DNA of 57,048 bases from Prochlorococcus sp. HOT208_60m_808M21 (GCA_002026005.1 MWOX01000151.1:1-57048), one strand, 5' to 3'; positions 7,814 through 14,554 are shown, counted from the first letter of the stretch. Numbers and translations: made by a program. Notes: generated by a model from the sequence alone, not told the origin.

Positions 7814-7898
7814 CTAAAATTTATTAAATACTTATTAATTTGAGATTTAATTGAATACTAATTTTTTAATAATTAGATTGAAGATCAGTACCTTAAAA

Positions 7899-8120
7899 GT
7901 TCGAATGAGGTTCGAATAGAATTTTTGATAAAAATTAAAACCCTCTATATATGAATGGTTTTTTGCATCCTATATGTTTTTCATTTGCCAAAAATTTTCT
8001 TCAGTCATATCAAGGGAATTGGAGGAATTTATCTGCTAGAATTTTGCTAGAATCAGATTTTTTTTATATTTTTATTATCCATCAAAGTCACAATTTAGGA
8101 AAGTAATGGGTGGCATGGGG
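7899..8120. repeat. Displaced EVE 5' end plus leader, copy C
   Basis: Direct pair GTTCGAAT (7899-7906, 7910-7917). Then a minus-strand EVE-like start (ATG at 8006-8008, peptide MTEENFWQMK). Then a second pair GCTAGAAT (8035-8042, 8046-8053), then TTATTATCCATCAAAGT and ATTTAGGAAAGT with GGCATGGGG. Both pairs have exact 11-bp spacing. Apart from this unit, 7818-8175 has nothing I can support. Confidence 0.65.
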
Positions 8121-8175
8121 GTGCATAGGACCGTGCTGCATCGCATATATGATCTGATACATTTCTGTTAAAAGA

Positions 8176-8325
8176 TTACGGGTACAACCTTTCAATAGCT
8201 TCTTTCTGTTCTTGCTTTTTTATGTCTTCAGCATCTAAAACAGGGCACGAGTTTTGATTTAGTGATAAGAGGAAAGTGCTTTTTTTGAATAGTTTGAAAA
8301 GTGGTGTAAGTAATAAGTTTTTCAT
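8176..8325 (-). CDS. Small hypothetical protein (49 aa)
   Basis: ATG at 8323-8325 directly abuts the stop of the upstream gene (TAA-ATG), so translation is probably coupled. Starts MKNLLLTPLFKLFKKSTFLL, then a polar helix ending IERLYP. No recognised family. Confidence 0.5.
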   Translation of the reverse strand: MKNLLLTPLFKLFKKSTFLLSLNQNSCPVLDAEDIKKQEQKEAIERLYP

Positions 8326-8541
8326 TTATTCCCAAGTTTTCATATCAGAGAAGTCGCTTGCTATTGCATGAAGCATCCCTCCTACAAATGATCTAGGGCA
8401 ACCAAGTTTGTTAACTAAAACTTCTGATTGTTTTTTGATATCTTCCCATGTAGGTCTGATATCCTCATTTATTTGTTTAAGGCTAGGTTTAAATTCTTCT
8501 GAATCATTCATATTAAAAGGTATTAACTTATTAAAATTCAA
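8326..8541 (-). CDS. Small hypothetical protein (71 aa)
   Basis: Soluble 71-residue protein; an internal Met (MNDSEEFKPS, residue 11) is an alternative start. Contains IRPTWEDIKKQSEVLVNKLG and PRSFVGGMLHAIASDF. No known domain recognised. It is the first gene of a two-gene minus-strand unit with the abutting 49-residue gene. Confidence 0.55.
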   Translation of the reverse strand: MNFNKLIPFNMNDSEEFKPSLKQINEDIRPTWEDIKKQSEVLVNKLGCPRSFVGGMLHAIASDFSDMKTWE

Positions 8542-8589
8542 ATGATAGTAAAGAAAATCTCATTTATTTAAATAAATATTCAATAAAAA

Positions 8590-8745
8590 TTACAAAATAA
8601 ATTCTTTAGAAATTATTCTAAGCTGATTTAAATTCAGATTATTTAAATAATTATTTGCAATCAATTTTTCCTCATTAATTTCGAGATCTTTAATCTCAGA
8701 AATAATGCTATTAGATATTAAATCAATTAAATGTTCTTTATCCAT
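8590..8745 (-). CDS. MDK-HLI-LISNS microprotein, copy 1
   Basis: 51 residues, ATG at 8743-8745. Begins MDKEHLIDLISNSIISEI and ends LNLNQLRIISKEFIL. A clear paralogue of equal length lies at 44105-44260 (MDKDHLIELISNS ... LNLDQLRTMSKEFIL), which supports both as genes. Soluble, helical, function unknown. Confidence 0.65.
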   Translation of the reverse strand: MDKEHLIDLISNSIISEIKDLEINEEKLIANNYLNNLNLNQLRIISKEFIL

Positions 8746-8946
8746 GACTTATATATAAACCCAAAACAAACATTAATTATTTAAAGTCTTCAACTCAACA
8801 TATAAGTAAAAATACTCAGATAATTATAAAACCCATAGGTTTGCTAAATCACTTTAGATGATTGGTATGGGGTGCACGCGAATTATCAGCTACTCACACT
8901 TGAGCTTTTTATGTAACATAATAAGTTTACATAAAGTAACAATTAA

Positions 8947-9141
8947 ATGAAAAGACTTTTTCCTTATATAGCTTTTGCATGTTTAACTGGTTTTACGGCT
9001 ACGACCGGTTTACCAGTCATAGCAGGCGGTTGTAGTAGCCACATAAACAAAAAAGCTGAAATCAAATGTGCTGAAGATGATACTGAGTGTCAAATTGAAA
9101 AAGCTGAAAAGTTTGATTTAAGAGATTCTCTCAAGTCATAA
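8947..9141 (+). CDS. Small secreted cysteine-containing protein
   Basis: 64 residues with an N-terminal signal-like segment (MKRLFPYIAFACLTGFTATT, then GLPVIAGG) and a polar mature part with cysteines in GGCSSH, IKCAED and TECQIE. It could be exported and disulfide-bonded, or a lipoprotein if cleaved at the GGC. Followed 4 bases after its stop by another micro-ORF. Confidence 0.6.
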   Translation: MKRLFPYIAFACLTGFTATTGLPVIAGGCSSHINKKAEIKCAEDDTECQIEKAEKFDLRDSLKS

Positions 9142-9145
9142 AATC

Positions 9146-9250
9146 ATGACTCAAATCGGTTTATTTATGAACTCTGCCCCAAGAGATTTGATTGAGTTCA
9201 CATTCTTTTCGGCTGTTGGTTTTACTGCAGGATTGTTTGGTCTAATTTAG
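9146..9250 (+). CDS. Small hydrophobic peptide (34 aa)
   Basis: ATG at 9146, four bases after the previous stop. Starts MTQIGLFMNSAPRDLIEF and continues as one membrane-type helix (FFSAVGFTAGLFGLI). Probably co-transcribed with the secreted protein before it. Confidence 0.45.
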   Translation: MTQIGLFMNSAPRDLIEFTFFSAVGFTAGLFGLI

Positions 9251-9367
9251 TTATAGAAAATTGACCCATTCTTTTTTTCTCCTAACCTTTTCAAGTCTTT
9301 CTTTCTTTTATGTGATGGCTTGCTTATGGAGAGATTTAATTAATCAAAGTAAAAAATATTTTTTAAA

Positions 9368-9511
9368 TTACCTTTTATAGATAAATCTTTGTATGTCTTC
9401 GAATAGATTAGATTTTGATTTAAAAAATCCATTATTTTTTAAATAAGATTTTCCTTTTTCTATATTTTCAATTCTTTTTTCATAAGAATTTTCATCTAAA
9501 TTTTTTTGCAT
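9368..9511 (-). CDS. Small hypothetical protein (47 aa)
   Basis: ATG at 9509-9511. Very polar, lysine-rich peptide (MQKNLDENSYEKRIENIEKG at the N-terminus, ending DIQRFIYKR). No family recognised; a weak call based on frame and neighbourhood. Confidence 0.4.
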   Translation of the reverse strand: MQKNLDENSYEKRIENIEKGKSYLKNNGFFKSKSNLFEDIQRFIYKR

Positions 9512-9645
9512 AAAAAATAGTCGGACTCTTATTCTGAATAATGCTCACAAAAAAGCGGTTACCTTAAATACAAAATTTAAATTCTTTTTTGAATTTCTTT
9601 TCATTAAAACTAAAGATCAAATAAAAAAGTTTCTTTCTTAAATTT

Positions 9646-9783
9646 CTAAGAATTTTTTGATATCTTCTTCTTGATGTCCTCAATATTATTAATTAATTTG
9701 TCTAACCATTCTGTATTATCTTCTGGTTTTAAATATTTAATTTTTGGTTGATTAATTTCAAGAGTCTCAAAATCTCCACTCAT
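9646..9783 (-). CDS. WLDxLIN microprotein (45 aa)
   Basis: ATG at 9781-9783 preceded on its strand by AAAGGAGAATTT. The C-terminal half reads NTEWLDKLINNIEDIKKKI. The same pattern closes two plus-strand microproteins at 17792-17908 (NTEWLDELINKIENMKNKI) and 16897-17004 (NTLWLDKLINQLEKK), so this is a paralogous family. Function unknown. Confidence 0.6.
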   Translation of the reverse strand: MSGDFETLEINQPKIKYLKPEDNTEWLDKLINNIEDIKKKISKNS

Positions 9784-9867
9784 AAATTCTCCTTTGTATA
9801 TTCGTTTAACTACCTCTTTGTTCTAATTGATTTGACTAAAACACTGCGTATCTAATGTGTGCGGGTT

Positions 9868-9990
9868 GAGGAACATTTAGGTACGGAAAGAGGTATGTTT
9901 TTTTAGCCATTTAAATCTATGGCTGACCTAAATTAGAAATATGGTTGTCATGAGTCGGTTGCGTTGCTGCAACTGAAATCAACCATGAAC
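9868..9990 (+). pseudogene. Decayed inverted copy of the 5960-6109 gene
   Basis: Plus-strand stretch with pieces EEHLGTERG and YGCHESVALLQLKSTM in different frames, separated by stops. These match EELLGTGRG and HGCHEAVAGIQLKPT of the minus-strand gene at 5960-6109. More than one frame change is needed, so this is a remnant. Confidence 0.5.
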
Positions 9991-10010
9991 TTTAAATTGC
10001 ATTTAATAAA

Positions 10011-10193
10011 ATGACTTACTACAGTTGCTTTGATCAAAAAGGAAACATAATTGCTCGCTGTCAGACTAAAGAAGATATAGATGTTCTTAAGAAAATGGGC
10101 AGACCAATAATGGAAATAAAAGAAATGAAAAAAGAGGAATCAGTTGTTTGTTCTTTAACTGGTAGTCCATCCGATTACAATGAAGATTATTAA
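10011..10193 (+). CDS. Small hypothetical protein (60 aa)
   Basis: Begins MTYYSCFDQKGNIIARCQTK. The DQKGNIIARCQTKEDIDVLKK region reads like a compact beta-beta-alpha unit, then an acidic tail. Two cysteines near the start, one later. No known family. Four bases before the next small gene. Confidence 0.55.
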   Translation: MTYYSCFDQKGNIIARCQTKEDIDVLKKMGRPIMEIKEMKKEESVVCSLTGSPSDYNEDY

Positions 10194-10197
10194 AAGT

Positions 10198-10329
10198 ATG
10201 ACTCAAAGATCACTTCAATTAAATCAACATGGAAGATCAGTAGTTCTTTTGTTGGTTGCATTGAATAGCATCTGTACTTTCTTTTTTACTTTTGAAAAAG
10301 CATTAACTGATCGCGAAAGAGCGAGATAA
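10198..10329 (+). CDS. Small single-span membrane protein (43 aa)
   Basis: ATG at 10198. One hydrophobic helix (SVVLLLVALNSICTFFFTF) after a basic head, ending DRERAR. Shares the transcript with the previous gene and is followed by a good terminator at 10383. Confidence 0.5.
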   Translation: MTQRSLQLNQHGRSVVLLLVALNSICTFFFTFEKALTDRERAR

Positions 10330-10382
10330 AAATATTTAATTATTTGTGGATTAACAGTAAATAAATAAAATTTAAAACATAA

Positions 10383-10413
10383 AAAAAAGACCCTTTTAAA
10401 GGTCTTTTTTTAA
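10383..10413 (+). terminator. Rho-independent terminator
   Basis: AAAGACC and GGTCTTT arms around CTTTTAAA, followed by a run of T; the flanking A-run makes it potentially bidirectional. Ends the 10011-10329 pair. The following 10414-10796 region has no supported gene; it ends with GACCACATCATCTC, resembling GATCACATCATCTC at the 3' end of the 5563-5700 gene. Confidence 0.8.
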
Positions 10414-10796
10414 TGGTGACGACAGAAAGGAGATCTGTTTAATAATCAGATTAAGAATTTTCTTAGAAATTAGTTTTGAATGTAAAAGTGATTACTCACT
10501 TCTTCATGCTTTACAAACTACTTTATTTTTTAGATAGTTCTGAATTAATCCCGAAAGATTAATTTCTGATCACTTAACTTTCTTACCGTAAAGGTTAGAT
10601 GAGTTAATATACCTTGGTGTTGCAGACCATGGATTAGTGAAGATCTAGTTGGTCAACCTTGGACGAGTCGATCACCAGAACTGTCGTATTTATAAGGTAA
10701 TCGGTCATAAATATTTGGCATGAATCCTTAAGAATGATTTAATCATGATTAATTAAATCTTTAATCCGCGGACCACATCATCTCTTAGTAAGCATT

Positions 10797-11153
10797 TTAT
10801 TTGTTTGTTTTACAAAGAATATAAAGCCAACCAAAGAAAGTAGCAAAAGCAATTATTAAAGCAATATTGTTATTCAATGGACTTAAATATCTTTCTATTG
10901 AAAGTGGCACATGGAGAATAACAAAATACCAATATAGAACAGATAGTAATCCAAACAATAAAGCTAGAAGAATATAAAAAGGCAGGATATAAAATCTTCT
11001 TTTTTTTATTCTTTCCTCTGTAATATTTTCGGCTAAACCAATTCTTGACCAATAACCACCATTTAATTGAAGAAAAAACTTTAAAAATATTCCGTAAATA
11101 TTTATAAAAAACCTAGATAAAGCAAATAACGGTGAAATTATAAATCTTTGCAT
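10797..11153 (-). CDS. Small integral membrane protein (118 aa)
   Basis: Start ATG at 11151-11153. Two clear membrane helices: FYILLALLFGLLSVLYWYFV around residues 58-77 and IALIIAFATFFGWLYIL near the C-terminus, plus an aromatic, weakly amphipathic N-terminal region. A basic loop (RIKKRRFY) precedes the first helix. No family recognised. Follows the 57-residue membrane gene on the same strand by 15 bp, so probably one transcript. Confidence 0.55.
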   Translation of the reverse strand: MQRFIISPLFALSRFFINIYGIFLKFFLQLNGGYWSRIGLAENITEERIKKRRFYILPFYILLALLFGLLSVLYWYFVILHVPLSIERYLSPLNNNIALIIAFATFFGWLYILCKTNK

Positions 11154-11167
11154 TACTGCTTTAAAAA

Positions 11168-11341
11168 TTAAATTTGTTCAGTTATGGAAATCTGGCTTAT
11201 ATTATTAACTTTTTTTTCTCTATATTTCGTTAGGAAAAATACCATTGAGCTAAAAACAACTAAAAATCCTATTAATGATATTCGATAGAAAAGGTCATCA
11301 GACATATCAAAAAAAGCTGATCTTTTAAATTTGTTTCTCAT
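11168..11341 (-). CDS. Small single-span membrane protein (57 aa)
   Basis: ATG at 11339-11341, only a base or two after the U-run of the conserved hairpin at 11343. Basic N-terminus MRNKFKRSAFFDMSDDL, then a membrane helix (RISLIGFLVVFSSMVFFLT) and a polar tail. No family recognised. Confidence 0.5.
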   Translation of the reverse strand: MRNKFKRSAFFDMSDDLFYRISLIGFLVVFSSMVFFLTKYREKKVNNISQISITEQI

Positions 11342-11342
11342 C

Positions 11343-11389
11343 AAAAAAAGAGGGTTTTATCCCTCTAAGTTTAGATCGACTGTCAATCA
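11343..11389 (-). promoter_or_regulatory. Hairpin-tail leader element, copy 1
   Basis: AGAGGG-loop-CCCTCT next to an A-run (U-run on the minus strand), with the shared tail GTTTAGATCGACTGTCAATC to its right. On the minus strand it reads tail, hairpin, U-run, then the ATG of the 57-residue gene. It acts as a terminator or attenuator; there is no room for a promoter between the U-run and the start codon. Confidence 0.65.
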
Positions 11390-11399
11390 AGTTATTTTT

Positions 11400-11675
11400 A
11401 CTTGTGATGAGTGTGTTTCTTAGGTATAAGTGGTCTAAGGACTTGTCCTTTTCGTAAGGACTTGAGCCTAGCGGTTTCAAGGTTAACCCCGCACTCCTAC
11501 ACACGAGTACAAAAACCTTTTTAATTAATGCAGATTACTTCCAAGACACTTAGCTTGCTACTTAATGTAGTTTTTGTGCTTTGTGTCTTTGTCATTTGAA
11601 GACTATTCATCAAAAGAGATTAATAGTTTCAGGGTTTTCTTACTTCGAACCGAACTCAATATCGGTTAGTTTTTT
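11400..11675 (+). ncRNA. Candidate structured RNA ending in a terminator
   Basis: No convincing protein. GTGTGT (11411-11416) can close with ACACAC (11499-11504) around several local stems: CTTAG/CTAAG, GTCCTT-TTCG-TAAGGAC, CTTGA/TCAAG, GCGG/CCGC. This block is noticeably richer in G+C than its surroundings. An AACCGA/TCGGTT hairpin followed by AGTTTTTT (about 11648-11675) is a plausible terminator. It matches no RNA family I recognise; strand assigned from the terminator. Confidence 0.4.
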
Positions 11676-11686
11676 AGTCTTTAAAA

Positions 11687-11890
11687 GTTTGAGTAAAGTT
11701 TGAGTAAAAAATTACGATTCCCTGAAATCCCAGTAATAGCTAGACGCGCTCACTTTTCATTAGCCAAAACTTTTCTTCAGTCATATTAGGGGATCTCGGT
11801 GATTCTTAAGGCTTGGATGACGTGTTAACCAAACTTTTTTGGGTATAAATTTATTATCCATCAAAGTCCCTATTTAGGAAAGTGAAGAGT
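11687..11890. repeat. Displaced EVE 5' end plus leader, copy D
   Basis: Pair GTTTGAGT (11687-11694, 11698-11705). Then a minus-strand EVE-like start at 11782-11784 whose peptide, MTEEKFWLMKSER, is the closest to the real EVE N-terminus. Then a weaker pair GCTTGGAT/GTGTTAAC (11811, 11822) at the expected position, then TTATTATCCATCAAAGT and TATTTAGGAAAGTG. Confidence 0.65.
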
Positions 11891-11950
11891 GGGATGGGTT
11901 AAATCTTAGTTAGGAATAATTCTTTAGCAATTTACCTCTTTTTATAGAGC

Positions 11951-12142
11951 CTATTGTTGCTGTTGATCTTGTCGTATTTGTTTTTTCTTCAGGTTCTCAT
12001 ATTCAACGTGCAGAACACCTAAACGCCATGCATCTTTCAATCCTTTTACACCTCCCATTAGGAGTTTTGCATCTGAGGGAGAATGTGACTTCATGTTCAA
12101 GAAGTCTTTCTGCCAAGAAGTGTCATCCCATTTAGAACTCAT
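11951..12142 (-). CDS. Small hypothetical protein (63 aa)
   Basis: Start overlaps the stop of the upstream gene by one base, so it is coupled. Contains SSKWDDTSWQKDFLNMKSHS and VKGLKDAWRLGVLHVEYENL, then a glutamine-rich tail. Soluble, no recognised domain. Second gene of a two-gene minus-strand unit. Confidence 0.55.
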   Translation of the reverse strand: MSSKWDDTSWQKDFLNMKSHSPSDAKLLMGGVKGLKDAWRLGVLHVEYENLKKKQIRQDQQQQ

Positions 12143-12402
12143 TATTCAACTGGAGTTAGTGAATAGCAAATATCTTTATAACCATTTTTTTTATCCCAAT
12201 CTTTCATCTCTGGAGTACTTGTAGCAGCAGCAAATCCTTCTAAATCTTTGACTTTAAGTATCAAGTGACTTTTATGTTCATTTACCTTGATGAGTTCATA
12301 TTCTTCAACATATCGATGTCCCTCCTTTTCATGGAAATCGGCTACAAATTTATCGAAATCTTCAAAAGAACAATCAAAAGTAGAAACTATTAAGGTATTC
12401 AT
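12142..12402 (-). CDS. Small alpha/beta-barrel-like hypothetical protein (86 aa)
   Basis: 86 residues: MNTLIVSTFDCSFEDFDKFV, a central KSHLILKVKDLEGFAAATST and a C-terminal CYSLTPVE. The beta-alpha-beta-beta layout is like the dimeric ferredoxin-fold (ABM/DUF3764-like) microproteins common in Prochlorococcus, but I cannot assign the family. The ATG lies 2-3 bases after the U-run of hairpin-tail element copy 2. Confidence 0.5.
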   Translation of the reverse strand: MNTLIVSTFDCSFEDFDKFVADFHEKEGHRYVEEYELIKVNEHKSHLILKVKDLEGFAAATSTPEMKDWDKKNGYKDICYSLTPVE

Positions 12403-12403
12403 G

Positions 12404-12446
12404 TAAAAGAAGGTTTTATCCTTCTATGTTAGATCGAATGTCAATC
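12404..12446 (-). promoter_or_regulatory. Hairpin-tail leader element, copy 2
   Basis: AGAAGG-TTTTAT-CCTTCT with tail TTAGATCGAATGTCAATC. The stem differs from copy 1 by paired changes (AGAGGG/CCCTCT to AGAAGG/CCTTCT). It lies between the stop of the 40-residue gene at 12449 and the start at 12402. Confidence 0.6.
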
Positions 12447-12448
12447 AA

Positions 12449-12571
12449 TTAGTAATTAATTAATTTTCTTTTTCCATCTCTAGTTTCTACTTTATTTATT
12501 CTTAACCCTATAAAAGCAGCCCAAATAACTGCAAATAAAATTGGTAAAAAAATGATTGCAAGTTTCAGCAT
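12449..12571 (-). CDS. Small single-span membrane protein (40 aa)
   Basis: ATG at 12569-12571. N-terminal membrane helix (MLKLAIIFLPILFAVIWAAF), then a short basic tail (DGKRKLINY). Its stop is beside the conserved tail of hairpin element copy 2. Confidence 0.5.
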   Translation of the reverse strand: MLKLAIIFLPILFAVIWAAFIGLRINKVETRDGKRKLINY

Positions 12572-12642
12572 TGTTTTAATCCTGTTATTTGCTCAATAGA
12601 ATAACCTTTAAATAAATAGGAAAAAATAGGTACTTTATCTAA

Positions 12643-12912
12643 TTAAGCAGCATCATATTCTTTATCATCTTCAAGCTCTCTCATAAATCTTTTATCTAAT
12701 AAGTAATTGTCTATAAGCTCTGCTGCCATCTGTATCTCAGCAGCAGGTTCTTGTAGATCTTTGTCTAATAAGTAATTGTCTATAAGCTCTAGATTGTTAT
12801 TTTCATTAATTTGTTTATCGCTGTTTAATAGTTCTCTTATGTAGTTATATACGAGCTCTTGATCGTATCCACTTTCTCTAATTTCTTTCAACATTTCGTC
12901 TGGAATTTCCAT
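12643..12912 (-). CDS. Acidic small protein with duplicated ELIDNYLLDK motif (89 aa)
   Basis: Starts MEIPDEMLKEIRESGYDQEL. The segment ELIDNYLLDK occurs twice, 24 residues apart, with near-identical DNA (around 12695-12722 and 12763-12790), an internal duplication. Strongly acidic and helical. No known family; possibly a protein-binding helix pair. The gap 12913-13207 to the next gene shows nothing supported. Confidence 0.55.
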   Translation of the reverse strand: MEIPDEMLKEIRESGYDQELVYNYIRELLNSDKQINENNNLELIDNYLLDKDLQEPAAEIQMAAELIDNYLLDKRFMRELEDDKEYDAA

Positions 12913-13207
12913 AATCGTAAACCCCCATGTGACAGTTTTTTAGAGCAAATTAGAGCCTATATACGCATACTTACGAAAAAATAAGGAAAAAGCAAGAAAA
13001 TTTGCAAAAAATCGAGGTGTATAAATCTAGAATTCGCAATCATTTATGGAAAAAGGTTGGAAGAAGACTCCTATATTTAGGAACTATTTTTAATACTTAA
13101 TAGCCATCTGCCAATTAGAAAGAGGTGCAAGTAGTAAGCGTTTCATAAAAAAACAGCTAATGAAAATAGATTTTATTTAGGATATAAAAAAATTTTGGGA
13201 GGATTAA

Positions 13208-13585
13208 ATGTCTATCATTACCGACAATACAGTTTTAGTAAATATTTACAGCGGTTTAGAATCCAAAAAGAAAATAACTTTAGGTTTATTGATTGCCCTT
13301 ACTGCAGAAAAAAACGATCATAAAGTAACACTTTTTCTAGCAGGAGACGGAGTACAAATATTAAATTGCAAAAAAGCTGGTGAAATAGTTGGTCAAGGTA
13401 CTGGAGATTTATACGAACATCTTCAAAATTTAAAGAGTTCAAAAATTACCATATATGTCTCAGGAATGTCTGCTAAATCTAGGGGTTACGATGAGAAGCT
13501 TCTAGATGGATATACTGCAGAGTTTGTTATGCCAGATGTTCTAGTTGAAGAATCAATTAAAGCGGATAGCGTACTTTGCTATTAA
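13208..13585 (+). CDS. DsrE-family protein
   Basis: 125 residues, ATG at 13208 with a GGGAGG ribosome site. The DsrE/DsrF/TusD-like fold is indicated by VLVNIYSGLESKKKITLGLL, then HKVTLFLAGDGVQIL, GTGDLYEHLQNLKSSKITIY, and VSGMSAKSRGY. The family includes sulfur-relay subunits and many stand-alone proteins of unknown role. Cys residues at NCKKAG and the C-terminal LCY; a thiol role is possible but not shown. Monocistronic island gene. Confidence 0.65.
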   Translation: MSIITDNTVLVNIYSGLESKKKITLGLLIALTAEKNDHKVTLFLAGDGVQILNCKKAGEIVGQGTGDLYEHLQNLKSSKITIYVSGMSAKSRGYDEKLLDGYTAEFVMPDVLVEESIKADSVLCY

Positions 13586-13628
13586 AAAAGGAGCTAATTG
13601 CTCCTTATTGTCGATAGACTGTCAATCG
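13586..13628 (-). terminator. Hairpin-tail element, copy 3
   Basis: AAGGAGC-TAATT-GCTCCTT beside an A-run, then a tail ending GACTGTCAATC. Here no minus-strand gene starts next to it; it directly follows the stop of the plus-strand DsrE gene. The T-run is on the minus strand, so termination of the DsrE transcript would be weak. Confidence 0.55.
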
Positions 13629-13634
13629 TGAAAA

Positions 13635-13735
13635 GTGTGGACGAGGTGTGGACGGAATTTATTTGATTTTTGAAAGCCCCTGGTATAACTATTGGCACAT
13701 GGTTCATTAGCCAATAATTAAGGTCAGTCATATCA
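13635..13735. repeat. Displaced EVE 5' end, copy E (truncated)
   Basis: Pair GTGTGGAC (13635-13642, 13646-13653; 11-bp spacing), then a minus-strand EVE-like start (ATG at 13729-13731, peptide MTDLNYWLMNHV). The leader half of the unit is missing; the next gene's stop lies 6 bp away. Confidence 0.6.
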
Positions 13736-13736
13736 G

Positions 13737-14132
13737 TCAGTTTTTCCTTTTAATTAATCCATAAGTACATAATATAGGATTCACTATTAAAATAACCCAA
13801 AAAGGAGGTGGAGGACCTCCATCAACAATTGTTCCCGCATTAAAAGTATTGAATAAAGCTACTGCTAATAAACTAGCCATTAAAGCTAGTTCACCTGTTA
13901 AAACTTTTTTTAAAGATTTCTTATCTTTGATAGAGCTGCAAATAATCAATAGGAAACCTATCCCTAAATTACTAGCTGCTACAACATCTGCAGTCCCTCT
14001 TACAAGAAGCAATGTTTCACTTGAAGCGTTGCCTGCGATAGTTTCCACAGAAAAAATAAGTAGGAAAATAATTAATAATCCCAATAGGATATGAAGAATC
14101 CCAGTAGTTTTTAAAATATTTTTTAACTTCAT
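13737..14132 (-). CDS. Membrane protein of unknown function (131 aa)
   Basis: Four membrane segments: ILHILLGLLIIFLLIFSVET (residues ~12-32), LGIGFLLIICSSI, ELALMASLLAVALFNTF and FWVILIVNPILCTYGLI near the C-terminus. A proline-rich loop (DGGPPPPF) precedes the last. No transporter motif seen. The start at 14130-14132 lies a few bases after the U-run of hairpin-tail copy 4. Confidence 0.6.
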   Translation of the reverse strand: MKLKNILKTTGILHILLGLLIIFLLIFSVETIAGNASSETLLLVRGTADVVAASNLGIGFLLIICSSIKDKKSLKKVLTGELALMASLLAVALFNTFNAGTIVDGGPPPPFWVILIVNPILCTYGLIKRKN

Positions 14133-14137
14133 ACTAG

Positions 14138-14183
14138 AAAAAAAGGAGCTATTTGCCCCTTAGTTTAGATCGACTGTCAATCA
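14138..14183 (-). promoter_or_regulatory. Hairpin-tail leader element, copy 4
   Basis: GGAGC-TATTT-GCCCC with an A-run on its left and TAGTTTAGATCGACTGTCAA on its right. The stop codon of the upstream monooxygenase-like gene (14177-14179) is inside the tail, and the membrane-protein start is 6 bases beyond the U-run. Terminates or attenuates between the two genes. Confidence 0.65.
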
Positions 14184-14485
14184 TGATAACCAACTTTAGA
14201 AACAATATTTCCTGAAACGGGATCGGTAACTCCAAGTTCAGGAGATAACTCTTCCATAAATCCTCTAACCTCATCAAGATGAGCAATCATAGCTGGTCTT
14301 TGAGCTGCAATAGCTTCTGCATTTTTCCAGATCCCAACAAAACAGTAATCATAATCTCCAGTTTTTGCGATATATCTTTGAGTCATCCCCTCAAAACTTG
14401 TTTTATCTATTACTTCAAAATACTGATCGATACAATCTGACTTTAATTTAAATCGAACAACATTCATAAAATTTTGAGTAGTCAT
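14177..14485 (-). CDS. Antibiotic-biosynthesis-monooxygenase-like small protein
   Basis: 102 residues with the dimeric alpha/beta-barrel pattern: FMNVVRFKLKSDCIDQYFEV, then YCFVGIWKNAEAIAAQRPAM. ABM-type proteins include cofactor-free monooxygenases, heme-degrading enzymes and many of unknown role. No catalytic assignment is possible from sequence. The ATG directly follows the U-run of hairpin-tail copy 5. Neighbours are a cupin upstream and a membrane protein downstream. Confidence 0.6.
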   Translation of the reverse strand: MTTQNFMNVVRFKLKSDCIDQYFEVIDKTSFEGMTQRYIAKTGDYDYCFVGIWKNAEAIAAQRPAMIAHLDEVRGFMEELSPELGVTDPVSGNIVSKVGYHD

Positions 14486-14530
14486 AAAAAAAGGAGCTAA
14501 CTGCTCCTCATTTTAGTTTGAATGTAAATC
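14486..14530 (-). promoter_or_regulatory. Hairpin-tail leader element, copy 5
   Basis: AGGAGC-TAACT-GCTCCT with seven A at the left (U7 on the minus strand), tail TTTAGTTTGAATGTAAATCA. The start codon of the ABM-like gene follows immediately after the U-run. Confidence 0.65.
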
Positions 14531-14554
14531 AAAAAAATTGATTTAGATTAAAAT

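Noticed and set aside
7500-7817. Second open frame over the 18-bp repeats (KKRSQL-type)
   Set aside because: It begins inside the array with no N-terminal region or ribosome site; a by-product of the repeat, mentioned only as a property of the locus.
10414-10796. Possible coding on the minus strand (MPNIYDRLPYKYDSSGDRLV)
   Set aside because: The frame is interrupted by a stop after ~25 codons and matches nothing I recognise; left as unannotated intergenic.
4985-13735. Site-specific recombinase or transposase encoding the EVE-associated repeats
   Set aside because: No protein in the window shows tyrosine- or serine-recombinase or DDE motifs, so the integration idea rests on the repeats alone.
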